Assembly: GCA_902779075.1 (NCBI GenBank)
Contig: CACZAK010000034.1
Location: 1-42,783 of the forward strand
DNA from: an uncultured bacterium
Lineage (GTDB): Bacteria > Verrucomicrobiota > Kiritimatiellia > RFP12 > UBA1067
DNA: 42,783 nt
Direction of reading: 5' to 3'
Under the pieces are notes generated by a model. The model was not told where the DNA came from. It searched no databases and was given only the letters and a program-made list of their open reading frames with translations. Position numbers and translations under genes: made by a program. Below are positions 16,604-26,548 of the stretch, one piece after another. Every line of letters begins with the position of its first letter. Positions within the stretch are counted from its first letter, which is position 1.

Positions 16604-18574
16604 CTATTTGATTGCCTTTAGTGCCTTAATCTGGTCGCGGAGATATGCGGCGCGTTCGAATTCAAGGGCGTCAGCCGCCTGCACCATTTCCTCCTGCAGC
16701 GCGGCAATTGTCTCGGCCACGTCGAACTTCTCCGGCGTCGCGTTCACGACCGCACGCTCCGTCTTCTTAGCTTCGGAGTAGACGTACACCGCCTCGTTGA
16801 TCGCGCGCTTCACGCTCTTCGGCGTGATGTGGTGCGCCTTGTTGTAGGCAATCTGCTTCGTGCGGTGGTTCCCCGTGATGCGAAGGAGGTCGCGGATGGC
16901 GTCGGTCTGGTGGTCGGCGTAGAGGATCACGCGCCCGTTGACGTGGCGCGCGCAACGACCTGCGGTCTGTACGAGAGACGTGGTGGAGCGCAGGAAGCCC
17001 TCCTTGTCCGCGTCGAGGATCGCGACGAGCGCCACCTCGGGGAAGTCAAGGCCCTCGCGGAGGAGGTTGATGCCCACGAGACAGTCGAACTCGCCCTTGC
17101 GGAGACGTCCGAGAATGGCCACACGCTCGAGCGCGTCGATGCCGCTGTGCAGGTATTCGACGCGCAGGCCCGTTTCGTGCAGATAGGCGGTGAGGTCTTC
17201 GGCAGAGCGTTTCGTGAGCGTCGTCACGAGCACGCGGTCGCCCTTCTCCGCCACTTTGCGGATTTCGGCCATGAGGTCATCGATTTGTCCTTTGAGCGGA
17301 CGAATCTCTATCTCGGGGTCGAGGAGGCCCGTGGGACGGATCACCTGCTCGGCCACGACGGACGACACGTCGTACTCGTAGTCGCCCGGCGTCGCGCTCG
17401 TGAAGACGATCTGGTGGATTTTTCGCTCGAACTCCTCGAAGCGGAGCGGACGGTTGTCCTTCGCGCTCGGGAGGCGAAAGCCGAAGTCTACGAGCTTCTG
17501 CTTGCGCGCCTGGTCGCCGTTGAACATTGCGCGGAGCTGCGGCACGGCCACGTGGGACTCGTCGATGATCGTCAGGAAATCGTCGGGGAAGTAGTCGAGC
17601 AGGCACTCCGGCGGCTCGCCGGGGGCACGTCCGGTGAGCGGACGCGAGTAGTTCTCGATGCCGTTACAGTAACCGAGCTGCCGCATCATCTCAATATCGT
17701 ACTCCGTACGCTCGCGGATGCGCTGCGCCTCGATGTACTTCTTACGCTCCTCAAAGAAGAGCAACCGTTCTTTCAACTCCTCCGTAATCCGCTGGTAGGC
17801 GGCCTCCATCTTCTCCTTCGGCATCACGAACTGCTTGGCAGGCGTGACGACTGCTGCGGGCATGGAGACGCCGGGCTTGAAATCGGGCACGGAGAGCTGG
17901 CGGATGGAGTCGATCTCGTCGCCGAAGAACTCCACGCGGATACCGTCCGTCGCGTAGGCGGGGAAGATGTCCACCACGTCACCTCGCACGCGGAACGTGC
18001 CGGGGGAGTAGTCGAAGTCGTTGCGCACGTACTGCGCGGCGATGAGCCGGTCCACGAGGCTGCCGCGTCCGCAGTTCTCGCCCTGCTTGAAACCAACGGC
18101 GAGGTTGCGGTACTCCGTCGATTCGCCGAGACCGTAGATGCAGCTCACGGAGGCGACCACGATCACGTCGCGCCGGGCGATGAGCGCGTTCGTGGCGGCA
18201 AGGCGGTAGCGCTCGATCTCCTCGTTGATCGAGGCGTCCTTTTCGATGTAGGTGTCGGTCTGCGGGATGTACGCCTCGGGCTGGTAGTAGTCGTAGTAGG
18301 AGATGAAGTACTCGACTGCGTTTTCGGGGAAGAACTGACGCAGTTCAGCGAACAGCTGGGCGGCGAGCGTCTTGTTGTGTGAGAGGATGAGCGTGGGACG
18401 GTTCCAGCGTGCAATCACGTTCGCCATCGTGAATGTCTTGCCGCTTCCGGTCACGCCTTGGAGAACGAGACGGTCCTTACCCTTCTCAAGCCCCTTCACG
18501 ATCGCGTCAATCGCCTCCGGCTGGTCACCGGTGGGCTTGAAGTCCGAAACGAGTTTAAAAAGTCGTTCCGCCAT
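16604..18574 (-). CDS. uvrB: Excinuclease ABC subunit B
   Basis: 656 residues, full length. UvrB is the DNA-damage-verifying helicase-like subunit of nucleotide excision repair. Walker A GVTGSGKT is near residue 40; the beta-hairpin region reads [21 protein letters not shown]; helicase motifs [17 protein letters not shown] and [14 protein letters not shown] follow; and the C-terminal UVR motif ([22 protein letters not shown]) that contacts UvrA/UvrC is present. It starts 9 nt after the ribBA stop and so likely belongs to that operon. Confidence 0.97.
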   Translation of the reverse strand: MAERLFKLVSDFKPTGDQPEAIDAIVKGLEKGKDRLVLQGVTGSGKTFTMANVIARWNRPTLILSHNKTLAAQLFAELRQFFPENAVEYFISYYDYYQPEAYIPQTDTYIEKDASINEEIERYRLAATNALIARRDVIVVASVSCIYGLGESTEYRNLAVGFKQGENCGRGSLVDRLIAAQYVRNDFDYSPGTFRVRGDVVDIFPAYATDGIRVEFFGDEIDSIRQLSVPDFKPGVSMPAAVVTPAKQFVMPKEKMEAAYQRITEELKERLLFFEERKKYIEAQRIRERTEYDIEMMRQLGYCNGIENYSRPLTGRAPGEPPECLLDYFPDDFLTIIDESHVAVPQLRAMFNGDQARKQKLVDFGFRLPSAKDNRPLRFEEFERKIHQIVFTSATPGDYEYDVSSVVAEQVIRPTGLLDPEIEIRPLKGQIDDLMAEIRKVAEKGDRVLVTTLTKRSAEDLTAYLHETGLRVEYLHSGIDALERVAILGRLRKGEFDCLVGINLLREGLDFPEVALVAILDADKEGFLRSTTSLVQTAGRCARHVNGRVILYADHQTDAIRDLLRITGNHRTKQIAYNKAHHITPKSVKRAINEAVYVYSEAKKTERAVVNATPEKFDVAETIAALQEEMVQAADALEFERAAYLRDQIKALKAIK

Positions 18575-18583
18575 GGCGACGCC

Positions 18584-19774
18584 CTAGATCAAATGGCCCA
18601 TCTTGTCGCGCTTCGTGTCGAGGTAGAGCTTGTCGAAGGCGGTGGGGCTTATCACTATCGGCACACGCTCCGTGATCTCGATGCCGTAGCCGGCGAGCCC
18701 CTTAATCTTGCAGGGATTGTTCGTCATAAGACGCACCTGACTCACGCCGAGGTCGGCGAGGATCTGCGCGCCTTCGCCGTACTCGCGCAGATCTGGCGCG
18801 AAGCCGAGCTTCACGTTGGCCTCAACGGTGTCGAGTCCGTTTTCCTGCAGGTGGTAGGCGTGGAGTTTATTCGCAAGTCCGATGCCGCGCCCTTCCTGGC
18901 GCATGTAGAGAACCGCTCCGCGTCCTTCGCGGTCGATCATCCGCATCGCCTCGTGCAGTTGGTGTCCGCAGTCGCAGCGCTCGCTGCCGAACACGTCGCC
19001 GGTGAAGCACTCGGAGTGTACGCGAACGAGCGCGGGGCCGCCGTGCGCAAGGTCACCCTTGAAGAGCGCGAGATGTTCGAGACCCGTCACGCGCGAACGG
19101 TACATGCGGAGGCGGAAGCGTCCGAAGTCCGTAGGCAAATCGACCTCCTCAACCATCTCCACGAGCTTCTCGCGCGTGCGGCGGTACTCGATGAGCGAGG
19201 CGATCGTCATGAAGCGGAGGTTATGCACGCGCACGAACTCGGTGAGGTCGGGGAGACGCGCCATCGTGCCGTCGTCCTTCATGATCTCGCAGCAGAGCCC
19301 CACCTCGCGCAGTCCTGCCAGACGGCAGAGGTCCACGGTCGCCTCCGTGTGGCCCGCGCGCTTCAGCACGCCGCCTGCGCGCGCCTCAAGCGGAAACATG
19401 TGGCCAGGGCGGCGGAAATCGGACGGCTTCGCGCCGTCACGCACGCAAGCGAGGGCGGTCATGGAGCGCTCGGCGGCGGAGATGCCGGTCGTAGTCTCCA
19501 CGGAGTCGATCGAAACGGTGAACGCGGTCTGGTGGTTGTCGGTGTTCGCGGACACCATCTGCGGCAGGTCGAGTCGTTCGCAGAACGCCCGGCTCATCGG
19601 CATGCAGATGAGGCCCTTGGCGTAGGAGGCCATGAAGTTCACGTTCGCGGTGGTGGCGAACTCGGCGGCGCAGATGCAGTCGCCCTCGTTTTCGCGGTCC
19701 TCGTCGTCCGTGACCACGATGATCTCGCCGCGACGTAGCGCGGCAAGGCAGTCTTCTACCGTGTCGAAATTCAT
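18584..19774 (-). CDS. ribBA: Bifunctional 3,4-dihydroxy-2-butanone 4-phosphate synthase / GTP cyclohydrolase II
   Basis: 396 residues from the ATG at 19774, which overlaps the preceding stop as ATGA. The RibB half (about 1-200) shows [12 protein letters not shown] and [14 protein letters not shown]; the RibA half has the zinc site [31 protein letters not shown] and [16 protein letters not shown]. Both domains have their catalytic motifs, so both riboflavin-precursor reactions should be active. No FMN riboswitch is expected, since the gene starts inside an operon behind the exported 238-aa protein. Confidence 0.97.
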   Translation of the reverse strand: MNFDTVEDCLAALRRGEIIVVTDDEDRENEGDCICAAEFATTANVNFMASYAKGLICMPMSRAFCERLDLPQMVSANTDNHQTAFTVSIDSVETTTGISAAERSMTALACVRDGAKPSDFRRPGHMFPLEARAGGVLKRAGHTEATVDLCRLAGLREVGLCCEIMKDDGTMARLPDLTEFVRVHNLRFMTIASLIEYRRTREKLVEMVEEVDLPTDFGRFRLRMYRSRVTGLEHLALFKGDLAHGGPALVRVHSECFTGDVFGSERCDCGHQLHEAMRMIDREGRGAVLYMRQEGRGIGLANKLHAYHLQENGLDTVEANVKLGFAPDLREYGEGAQILADLGVSQVRLMTNNPCKIKGLAGYGIEITERVPIVISPTAFDKLYLDTKRDKMGHLI

Positions 19775-20487
19775 TTTCTCTTCTTCGCCGCCTTCAGGAG
19801 GGCAGCCGCCTCGGCCTTCGCTTCCAGGTCCGCCAGGAGCGTCTTGTACTGCTCTGCGTACTTGTCCCTCTCGCTCGGCCACGTCTGTCTAAACCACATT
19901 ATATCGCGCAGGGCCTCTCCCTTCGCCTCCTTCGTACCCTCCACCAGGCAGGCCGCGATGTCCTCTTCCAAGTTTTTCTTTGCCTTCTCGATGGAGTCGA
20001 GGATGGCCTGCGCCTCTTCGGCCTCTCCTGGTCTTCTGCTCTTCAGCGCGGCCTTGAACGGCGCGAGGTCCGCACCTTCCCCCCTCACCTTGCCCATGAT
20101 GTAACGCTGGTCATAGTTACGGAACTTCTTAAGCACCACTCCGTTGATTAGATGCCCGGGAATTGGAAGATCCATGATCGCCTCGGTAATTGCAACGGCG
20201 GCGTCGTTCTTGTCAGAGCCAGAGTACACCTCCTTGCCGGATGCGTCCGTCACGCGGATGTTGGGTACGTTGCCACCGCTGCGGAGCGTGGCCCTCATCG
20301 CGACGGGATGTCCGGCCTCGCGATACCCCAGCACGGTCTTCTTGAGGAACGCAACGGCGTTCTGGCTTTCCACGTCTTCCTGCGCCCAATCTACGGTGAC
20401 GGTGACCTTCCGGCGGGCGGAGGTGCCGGCGAACGCTGCGGATATAAGCGCGCAGACGCAGGCGAGGAGAATAAGGTGCCTTCTCAT
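19771..20487 (-). CDS. Exported protein of unknown function in VWA/ribBA operon
   Basis: 238 residues with a clear signal peptide ([19 protein letters not shown]). Residues about 25-115 could be a thioredoxin-like alpha/beta unit without CxxC ([20 protein letters not shown] ... [17 protein letters not shown]); the C-terminal half is helical and rich in Lys/Glu/Ala ([19 protein letters not shown]). Start and stop both overlap neighbours as ATGA (20484-20487 and 19771-19774), so it is coupled to the VWA gene before it and ribBA after it. Function unknown. Confidence 0.75.
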   Translation of the reverse strand: MRRHLILLACVCALISAAFAGTSARRKVTVTVDWAQEDVESQNAVAFLKKTVLGYREAGHPVAMRATLRSGGNVPNIRVTDASGKEVYSGSDKNDAAVAITEAIMDLPIPGHLINGVVLKKFRNYDQRYIMGKVRGEGADLAPFKAALKSRRPGEAEEAQAILDSIEKAKKNLEEDIAACLVEGTKEAKGEALRDIMWFRQTWPSERDKYAEQYKTLLADLEAKAEAAALLKAAKKRK

Positions 20488-22517
20488 TTCATTTCCTTTT
20501 CGTAGGGGACGGCGATTCCGTATGCGGCGGCGAACGCATGGATGTCCGCCAAGAGTTTCTTGCTCGGTTTGCGGGCATGCTCGGCGATCAGCTCGTAGAG
20601 TCGCCGCGCGGCCCATTCGGTGCGGACATCCCGGTCCAGCTGCTGGGCGGAGGCGAACGATAACGTGAACATGCTCTCGAACGGAGTCACGGAATTCAAT
20701 CCGCGCATCTGGAACACGAGTTCCTTCTGGTCCGCCGGACACACTCCATATATCTCCACGGGTTCGTCCTCGCAGAGGTTAGTAACGAGCTTCGGATATG
20801 TATCGGCTCGGGATGAGGCGGTGAAGATCACGGCAACGTCGGTGAGCACCGGCTTCTCAAACTTCTTAGATAGGTCCGGAACGCCCTTTGCGGCCTGCCA
20901 GCGCAGGCCCTTGTGGCACGCCCACCCGCCGCGGTTGCAGCGCGTGAGCATGTCCATCAGGTAGGCGTTCGCCTCGGGCTTGACACCGTACATAAAGATA
21001 GAGACGAGTCCGCCGTTCAGCTCGGAGAAGCGGGAAATGATCTCCGCCGAACGCGTCATGCCGCTCGTCGCGTCGCCGTCCGTCGCCACAAAGGCCACGA
21101 TTGGACGCGCAGGGTCGCGAGGCAGAGTAAGTACGCTACGAAGCGTGCGGAACACGTCCGTGTTGCCATGCGCCTTGAGCGTTCTTAGCCACTTGCGGGA
21201 CTCCTCGACTGTGTTCACATCCACTTCGCGCCATGCCGTATCAGGAAAGGCGTAGGAGAACTTGTCGCGGAACGCGACCACGTTGAAGCGATCCCCCGTG
21301 TTGAGGCGGTCCAGGGCCTCCAGGACGGCGTTACGGCACGAGCTGAGGCGGTCGTTGCCGATGGAGCCGGAGGCGTCGAGCATGAACACGATGTCCTTCG
21401 AGACAATGGGAAGCGGGTTGAGGGGATTGGAGGCCACGCGGACTCGGAAGTACTTGCGGCTGGGGTTCTTAGGGTCGATCCAGAAACCGAGACCCACGTT
21501 CACGTTCTGGTCGAACGGACGCCCTGTGGCGACCTTTTCATCGCGCAGCTTGCGCACTGCCGCCTTCTCCTGCGCCACTATGGCCTCGTCCACGCGAGCC
21601 ATCGCCGGCGGAGCCGGCGGCGGCTTCGCGGCCTTCGCCGCCTCCTCCGCCAACTTCTCGGCGCGCATCTGCTCCACCGTCTTGCCTGCCTTCTTCGCGG
21701 CTGCCGCCTCGGCGGCGTCGCGACGCCTCTGCGCCTCCTCCGCCTCGGAAAGAATCGAAAACGCAGCAGGCGCGCCCTCCGACAGGGCTGCCGCCCCACG
21801 ACCGCCGCCCGGCGCTCGCGGCGGTGCCGCACGAGGAGCTGCAGGAGCGACGTCGGCGGAAGGCGAACCGTTCCCATCCTTGCCGGGCGCGAGGCTTGGT
21901 GCAATGGACGGCGCTGTAGACGACGCGGCAAACGCGGACTCCGTGCTTTCTATCAAGTCGAACGCCGGGACGATGTCCGCGGCGTGCGCCACACGTTCAA
22001 CCTTGGGGATTACGACGCGCGGCAGCGCCTCGCGGACATCCGGAACCGTCGGCTCCGGCACCGAGATAATGTCCTGACGCGGCTGCCATTCGGCTGCCTC
22101 GACGGCGCGCGGCACCACGTCCGGCTGCGCAGGCGTCATGATGGACGCGGGGGACTCTGGCATCTCTGGAGCCACCGAACCAGTCACGTCGCCGGATAGA
22201 CGCTCCACGCGGTCCACCTGGCGCTCTTCGTCGGGGGCCGGCGCAGGACGCGGCACGTCGCGAATGATCTCCGCAAGCGGGTCTCCCTCGTACTTCCGCA
22301 TCTGCATCGGCGGAAGGTCCTTCGTAAGCTTGCGGTCGGTGTGGACACTTTCCACCGTTGGAGTGAAGGAGTAGTCGGAAACCGAGAGCATCAGCCCGAT
22401 GTGCACGGCCACGGATACTATCAACAGCACCATGATGAGCATTAAGCTCCGTTCGCGGCTCTCTTCGTTCGTCTTCTCGAAATCGGCTTCCAGGGTCTGC
22501 GCGTCATCTGCACTCAT
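20484..22517 (-). CDS. Membrane-anchored von Willebrand factor A domain protein
   Basis: 677 residues. One transmembrane segment at about 24-46 (SLMLIMVLLIVSVAVHIGLM) is followed by a long Pro/Ala-rich linker (about 85-260), a charged Ala/Lys/Glu-rich helical stretch (260-330), and a VWA domain from about 375 with MIDAS motif DASGS at 381-385, a Thr in GNTDVFRTL and the Asp in FVATDGDATSG. All MIDAS ligands are present, so metal-dependent ligand binding is expected in the periplasm. The N-terminal layout (one TM helix, then a Pro-rich spacer) recalls TonB-like tethers, but no TonB domain is seen. ATGA overlaps tie it to the TPR gene before and the 238-aa gene after. Confidence 0.85.
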   Translation of the reverse strand: MSADDAQTLEADFEKTNEESRERSLMLIMVLLIVSVAVHIGLMLSVSDYSFTPTVESVHTDRKLTKDLPPMQMRKYEGDPLAEIIRDVPRPAPAPDEERQVDRVERLSGDVTGSVAPEMPESPASIMTPAQPDVVPRAVEAAEWQPRQDIISVPEPTVPDVREALPRVVIPKVERVAHAADIVPAFDLIESTESAFAASSTAPSIAPSLAPGKDGNGSPSADVAPAAPRAAPPRAPGGGRGAAALSEGAPAAFSILSEAEEAQRRRDAAEAAAAKKAGKTVEQMRAEKLAEEAAKAAKPPPAPPAMARVDEAIVAQEKAAVRKLRDEKVATGRPFDQNVNVGLGFWIDPKNPSRKYFRVRVASNPLNPLPIVSKDIVFMLDASGSIGNDRLSSCRNAVLEALDRLNTGDRFNVVAFRDKFSYAFPDTAWREVDVNTVEESRKWLRTLKAHGNTDVFRTLRSVLTLPRDPARPIVAFVATDGDATSGMTRSAEIISRFSELNGGLVSIFMYGVKPEANAYLMDMLTRCNRGGWACHKGLRWQAAKGVPDLSKKFEKPVLTDVAVIFTASSRADTYPKLVTNLCEDEPVEIYGVCPADQKELVFQMRGLNSVTPFESMFTLSFASAQQLDRDVRTEWAARRLYELIAEHARKPSKKLLADIHAFAAAYGIAVPYEKEMK

Positions 22518-24802
22518 AGCGCCTCCTGTGCGTTAGGGAACCGCTTGCGCAGTTCGGCCATGACATCCCGGGACTCCTTCTCCCGCCCCTTTTCCTTGAG
22601 GATCGCCGCCGCGCGGGAGAGCGCGTGGGGCACCATCTTCGCATCGTCGAACAGCGACCCGACGAGCATGTGGTAGGCAAGGGCCTTGTCCATCTCCCCG
22701 CGTTCCTCCTCGTTCGCCGCAAGCGCGGCGTATGCCTGTATGCGCAGGGACCGCTGTTCGGGAGACTGGGCGCGGGTTACGGCGTTCTCAAGATGCTCGC
22801 GCGCCTCGTCGAACTGCCCGCCTTCGGATTCAAGACGCCCCAGCGCAAGCGCGGCCAACGCGCCACTCTCCGTCTCGGCCCCGGTCGCAAGCGCGCGGGC
22901 GTACGCTTCCTTCGCCGCGTCCTTCTCGCCAAGCCGCTCTCGGGACTGCCCCAGCATAGTGGCCGCAGTCTGCGTCCAGGCCGGATCAACGTTCCTGCGC
23001 TCAAGAACGGACGCGGCGGCGCAGGCGGTTCCCCATTCCTGTGCGTCCATAAGCGTGCGTGCCGTCCACTCCAGTATCTCCGGCGTGAGACGTCCAACGG
23101 CCTTCGTGTTCAGGAGAGAGGCGAACAGCGTCGCCGCCTCTCGCGACGCCCCACGCTTCTTGAGCACGGACGCTAACTCCAGCTTTATCTCACGCTCAAA
23201 GACGGCTGAAGGCTTTTCTGCCAACGCGGCGCGGAAGTGCTTCTCCGCCTCTGGTTCATCGCCCGCGCCTAACGCCGCAACTCCCCACCAGTAGAGGTTC
23301 TCCATGCGCCGGGCAGCGTTCGGGAAGCGCGTCATCCGCTCGCCCAGCAGCTGCTCCGCCGCACGGTAGTCACGCGCAGTCTTCTCCGGACGCCGCAGCA
23401 CCGCGATGGCGCGCGCGTAGAGCGCGTCGGACGCATACGGGGAGTCGGGATAGCGCGCCACGAGGTTTTTCCAGTCGTTGCACGCCTGTTCGACCTGTCC
23501 GCGCTTCATTTCGCATGCGCCCGCGAGGAATAGAGCCTGCGGGGCCACGGCGTTCGTGGGCCAGTCGCCGGCAAGGCCTCGATAGGCCACGGCCGCGCGC
23601 CCCCAGTCGCGCGTCTGCTCCAGCAGCCACGCGAGACGGTGGACCGCACGCGGCGCAAACGCGCTTTTCCTGTTCTTCGCCATACGGCGCGCGTACTCGA
23701 CGGCAACGGGATAGTTGGTGAGCGCGATTGCGCTTTCACAGCCAAGGCTCCAAGCGCGCTCCGCATACTTCGCCGGAGGGTCCCCGTGCGATGAGAGCAT
23801 CTTAAGGACGCCGGCGTTGTCGCCCTGAGCGGACACCACGGAGAGGTAGTCGAACCACGCCTCGTCGGCATAGCGGCCTTTCGGAAACTCCTTCAGCTGC
23901 GCGGCGTATGCGTGTATCGCGTCCACGCGCCGCTCGAGCATCCGCAGTGCCGAGGCGGTGACGTAGTAGGCGTCCTCGTTGTCGGGTCCACGCAGAGGCG
24001 AGGCTATCTCCAACGCCTCGGAGTAGCGTCCTGAAAGGTAACACGCCCAGGCAGCGTAGATGCGCGATTCCTTTATGCGCGGCGAATCGCGGAATTCGGA
24101 GGCGAGACGGTGGAAGAGCTTGGCGGCCTCGGCGTACCGCTCATCGCGGTAGCCCAACATCGCAGCGGAGAACAACGCCTCCGCAGCGACCTGCGGATCG
24201 TTCGATTCGGCCATGTCAAGGTAGATGCCGAGCGCCTGGCGCCTGTCCTGCACCGAGTCGGACTCCGAAAGCAACGCCGCCCCCTTCAAGCGGGCGAGGC
24301 GCGCCACGTTGTTCGTGCGCGAAATCTCCGCAGCGCGGCGGTAGTAGTCAATGGCGCCCCTCGCGTCCTTTGCGTCGCGGGCGATGTCGCCCAGGTAGTT
24401 GAGCGCCGTTGCGCGTATTGAATCGGAGGCGCTCCTGCGGTCCAGTTCCTTCAGCTCCCGCGCGCGCGCGTCACCGGTGCGGAGCATCGCGCGGTTAAGG
24501 CGCGCCACGTCGGCATAGCGCGAGGCCGGCGTGGAGGTAATCAGCTCGGCGTAGCAGCTAAGCGCGTCTTCGGGCCGCTTGAGGATGCGATAGGTGTCTC
24601 CGAGGCGGAACAGCACCTCGTCGTGCGGCACGCCTTTCGCGTTGCGGATGGCCTCATACTCACGCAGGGCCTCGGCGTGCATCCCACGCCTTGAGAGCTG
24701 GATGGCCAGCTCCAGACGATCAGGCGGCGGCGCGGTAACGAGCTGCGCGGCGAGCGGCAGGGCCACGAAGGCCAGGACTATTGAACAGAATCTCTTGAAC
24801 AT
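22514..24802 (-). CDS. Exported tetratricopeptide-repeat protein
   Basis: 762 residues with a signal peptide (FKRFCSIVLAFVALPLAAQ). TPR-like helical pairs run through most of the length, for example EALREYEAIRNAKGVPHDEVLFRLGDTYRI near residue 45, FKAA-type pairs near 225-260, and AKEAYARALATGAETESGALAALALGRL near 635. This is a periplasmic scaffold by type. It is the first gene of an ATGA-coupled series with the VWA, 238-aa and ribBA genes. Its -10 box ends 8 nt before the ATG, so it is probably leaderless. Confidence 0.85.
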   Translation of the reverse strand: MFKRFCSIVLAFVALPLAAQLVTAPPPDRLELAIQLSRRGMHAEALREYEAIRNAKGVPHDEVLFRLGDTYRILKRPEDALSCYAELITSTPASRYADVARLNRAMLRTGDARARELKELDRRSASDSIRATALNYLGDIARDAKDARGAIDYYRRAAEISRTNNVARLARLKGAALLSESDSVQDRRQALGIYLDMAESNDPQVAAEALFSAAMLGYRDERYAEAAKLFHRLASEFRDSPRIKESRIYAAWACYLSGRYSEALEIASPLRGPDNEDAYYVTASALRMLERRVDAIHAYAAQLKEFPKGRYADEAWFDYLSVVSAQGDNAGVLKMLSSHGDPPAKYAERAWSLGCESAIALTNYPVAVEYARRMAKNRKSAFAPRAVHRLAWLLEQTRDWGRAAVAYRGLAGDWPTNAVAPQALFLAGACEMKRGQVEQACNDWKNLVARYPDSPYASDALYARAIAVLRRPEKTARDYRAAEQLLGERMTRFPNAARRMENLYWWGVAALGAGDEPEAEKHFRAALAEKPSAVFEREIKLELASVLKKRGASREAATLFASLLNTKAVGRLTPEILEWTARTLMDAQEWGTACAAASVLERRNVDPAWTQTAATMLGQSRERLGEKDAAKEAYARALATGAETESGALAALALGRLESEGGQFDEAREHLENAVTRAQSPEQRSLRIQAYAALAANEEERGEMDKALAYHMLVGSLFDDAKMVPHALSRAAAILKEKGREKESRDVMAELRKRFPNAQEAL

Positions 24803-24810
24803 CGGAGTAG

Positions 24811-24816
24811 ATTATA
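24811..24816 (-). promoter_or_regulatory. -10 box (TGGTATAAT) of the TPR-VWA-ribBA operon
   Basis: Minus strand TTTTTTTGGTATAAT, with only 8 nt to the ATG at 24802. It lies in the 44-nt gap after the secretin gene, so the operon need not depend on read-through. Confidence 0.6.
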
Positions 24817-24846
24817 CCAAAAAAACGCCTCCTGCGCGCATCCTAT

Positions 24847-26496
24847 TTAATCGCTGTCCTTTCTGAACGGAAGCGGGAATGAAACACCTTCCGACCGGTT
24901 GGTGGCAAGCGGATCCTTCGCCTGCTCGTCGAGGGAACGCGTGTCCAGCGAGGCAATGCCCTCTATCGCGTTGCCGTGACGGTCGCCAGGCTCGAGCTTC
25001 ACGCCCTCCGTGTACATGCGGCCGAGCACCGCGTTCTTGGGCAGGCCGATATCCTTGGGCACGCGCTTCGGATCGGCCATGCCCACGGTCACGAACACGA
25101 GGATCTCCTTCTGCACTTTCGAACGTATCTTGCGCCCGAAGAGCTTGTCGCCGATCCACGGGATGTCGCGCAGCCACGGTATGCCGGAGTCAGTCTGCTC
25201 CTCAGTAGTCCTCGAAAGGCCGCCTATCACGGCCGTCTCCCCAGCCGCCAGCGTGAAGTCCGTCACGAGGCGCTGCACGTCCAGCACCGGGTACTTCGAC
25301 GAATACGTGCCAATGTTAGCCGTCGTGGAGGTGTCGCCAGCGCCGGCGGTGACCCAGTCCGTGCGACTTGAGATCGTGGGTACAATGGACACGTTGATGA
25401 GCCCGTTGGAGCTTACGCGCGGCGTCACGTCCAGCAGGATGCCCCAGCTGAAGAACGCCTCCTTGGCGAACATCATCTTGTCCTCGCCCGGCACCTCGGC
25501 GATGTTCATGCTGAGGTCAAGGGAATCCGAGCCGCCGCCAGTCGTTCGCTTGGCGGAGATCGTAACGTTGGGGTACTTCTCCGTCATGTCCACCGTGGCC
25601 TTTTTCCCGTTCGACACTATGATCTTCGGGTTGGAGAAGATGCGCGCGTCGCCGCTGGAATCGAGCGCGCTCAGCACCAGCGACATGTCGGAGAACTGGA
25701 GAGTGCCGGCAAAATAGCTGAGACCACCATCGCGTCCGGTCGTAGTCGAGGTCTCGGACGACGAGCGCTCCGATGTGGTGGCGCCGCTCTCCAACTTGCT
25801 TTCCGTTAAGGACGACGCCTTAGACGCGGTCTGCCCGGCAATGCCGTAGGAGTAGCTGCCCGCGCCCCCCGACCCGCTGGACGACGCGACGGTGCGCTGG
25901 AAGTCCGTCACCGCGTTGCCCACGACCAAGCGGTCCATCCCGCCGCCTAACGAAGCGGTGCCCTTCATGCCGTCGAGCATGGACCAGTCAATGCCGAGCT
26001 TATGCGAGGCCGAGTTCTGGAGTTCCACGAAACGCGCCTCAATGTAGACCTGGGGAACCTCGATGTCTATGGACTGCACCACCTTTTCACAGGCATCAAG
26101 GATCAAGACAGGTGCCGTGACCATCACCGTGTTCGCCTCCGGAAAGGCCTGGGCGATCTTGGAAACCTTGAACGCGAGGCCAAAGTCCCCACTCCACGTA
26201 CTGTTGAACTTCTCGGCGACATCCACGGCACTCGCGTGGAAAAGCCTGAACGTGCGAGTGGAGATTTGGAACTTCTCGTTCGCCGTCATCAATGCCGTGT
26301 TAGTGGGGGCTTGCGAAACGCCACCCGTCACGCTTGTAGACGAGGCGGATGCACTGTTCGTGGGCGACTGCGCCACAGACTGCACAGCATTCGTAGACGT
26401 ATTTAGCGTTACCGACGCATCGCCCTGAGCCGGCGAGTCTGCGGCAGCGCATACCAAGACGGCTGCAAGAGCGAATAGAAAGAGGCGATATTTCAT
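24847..26496 (-). CDS. Secretin-family outer-membrane protein (type II/III secretion or pilus secretin domain)
   Basis: 549 residues from the ATG at 26496 with signal peptide (KYRLFLFALAAVLVCAAA). A short N-domain (about 60-160) ends in VYIEARFVELQNSASHKLGIDW, the usual entry to the secretin core. The core ends with the family signature: LDVQRLVTDFTLAAGETAVIGGL, then SGIPWLRDIPWIGDKLFG and QKEILVFVTV. A Ser/Gly/Thr-rich insert lies at about 215-260. Length is shorter than classical GspD, with few N-domains. No other secretion-system gene is adjacent, so what it exports is unknown; the neighbouring large passenger protein is a possible client (inference). Confidence 0.9.
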   Translation of the reverse strand: MKYRLFLFALAAVLVCAAADSPAQGDASVTLNTSTNAVQSVAQSPTNSASASSTSVTGGVSQAPTNTALMTANEKFQISTRTFRLFHASAVDVAEKFNSTWSGDFGLAFKVSKIAQAFPEANTVMVTAPVLILDACEKVVQSIDIEVPQVYIEARFVELQNSASHKLGIDWSMLDGMKGTASLGGGMDRLVVGNAVTDFQRTVASSSGSGGAGSYSYGIAGQTASKASSLTESKLESGATTSERSSSETSTTTGRDGGLSYFAGTLQFSDMSLVLSALDSSGDARIFSNPKIIVSNGKKATVDMTEKYPNVTISAKRTTGGGSDSLDLSMNIAEVPGEDKMMFAKEAFFSWGILLDVTPRVSSNGLINVSIVPTISSRTDWVTAGAGDTSTTANIGTYSSKYPVLDVQRLVTDFTLAAGETAVIGGLSRTTEEQTDSGIPWLRDIPWIGDKLFGRKIRSKVQKEILVFVTVGMADPKRVPKDIGLPKNAVLGRMYTEGVKLEPGDRHGNAIEGIASLDTRSLDEQAKDPLATNRSEGVSFPLPFRKDSD

Positions 26497-26502
26497 GCCT
26501 AT

Positions 26503-26508
26503 ATTATA
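26503..26508 (-). promoter_or_regulatory. -10 box (TGCTATAAT) of the secretin gene, leaderless
   Basis: Extended -10 on the minus strand, 6 nt before the ATG at 26496. Confidence 0.6.
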
Positions 26509-26548
26509 GCATTTACCGCCGCGCGCCGCGAGAGGAAAATCATCCGCA

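Noticed and set aside
16829..18382. 517-codon plus-strand frame opposite uvrB
   Set aside because: Antisense shadow of a highly conserved gene in GC-rich DNA.
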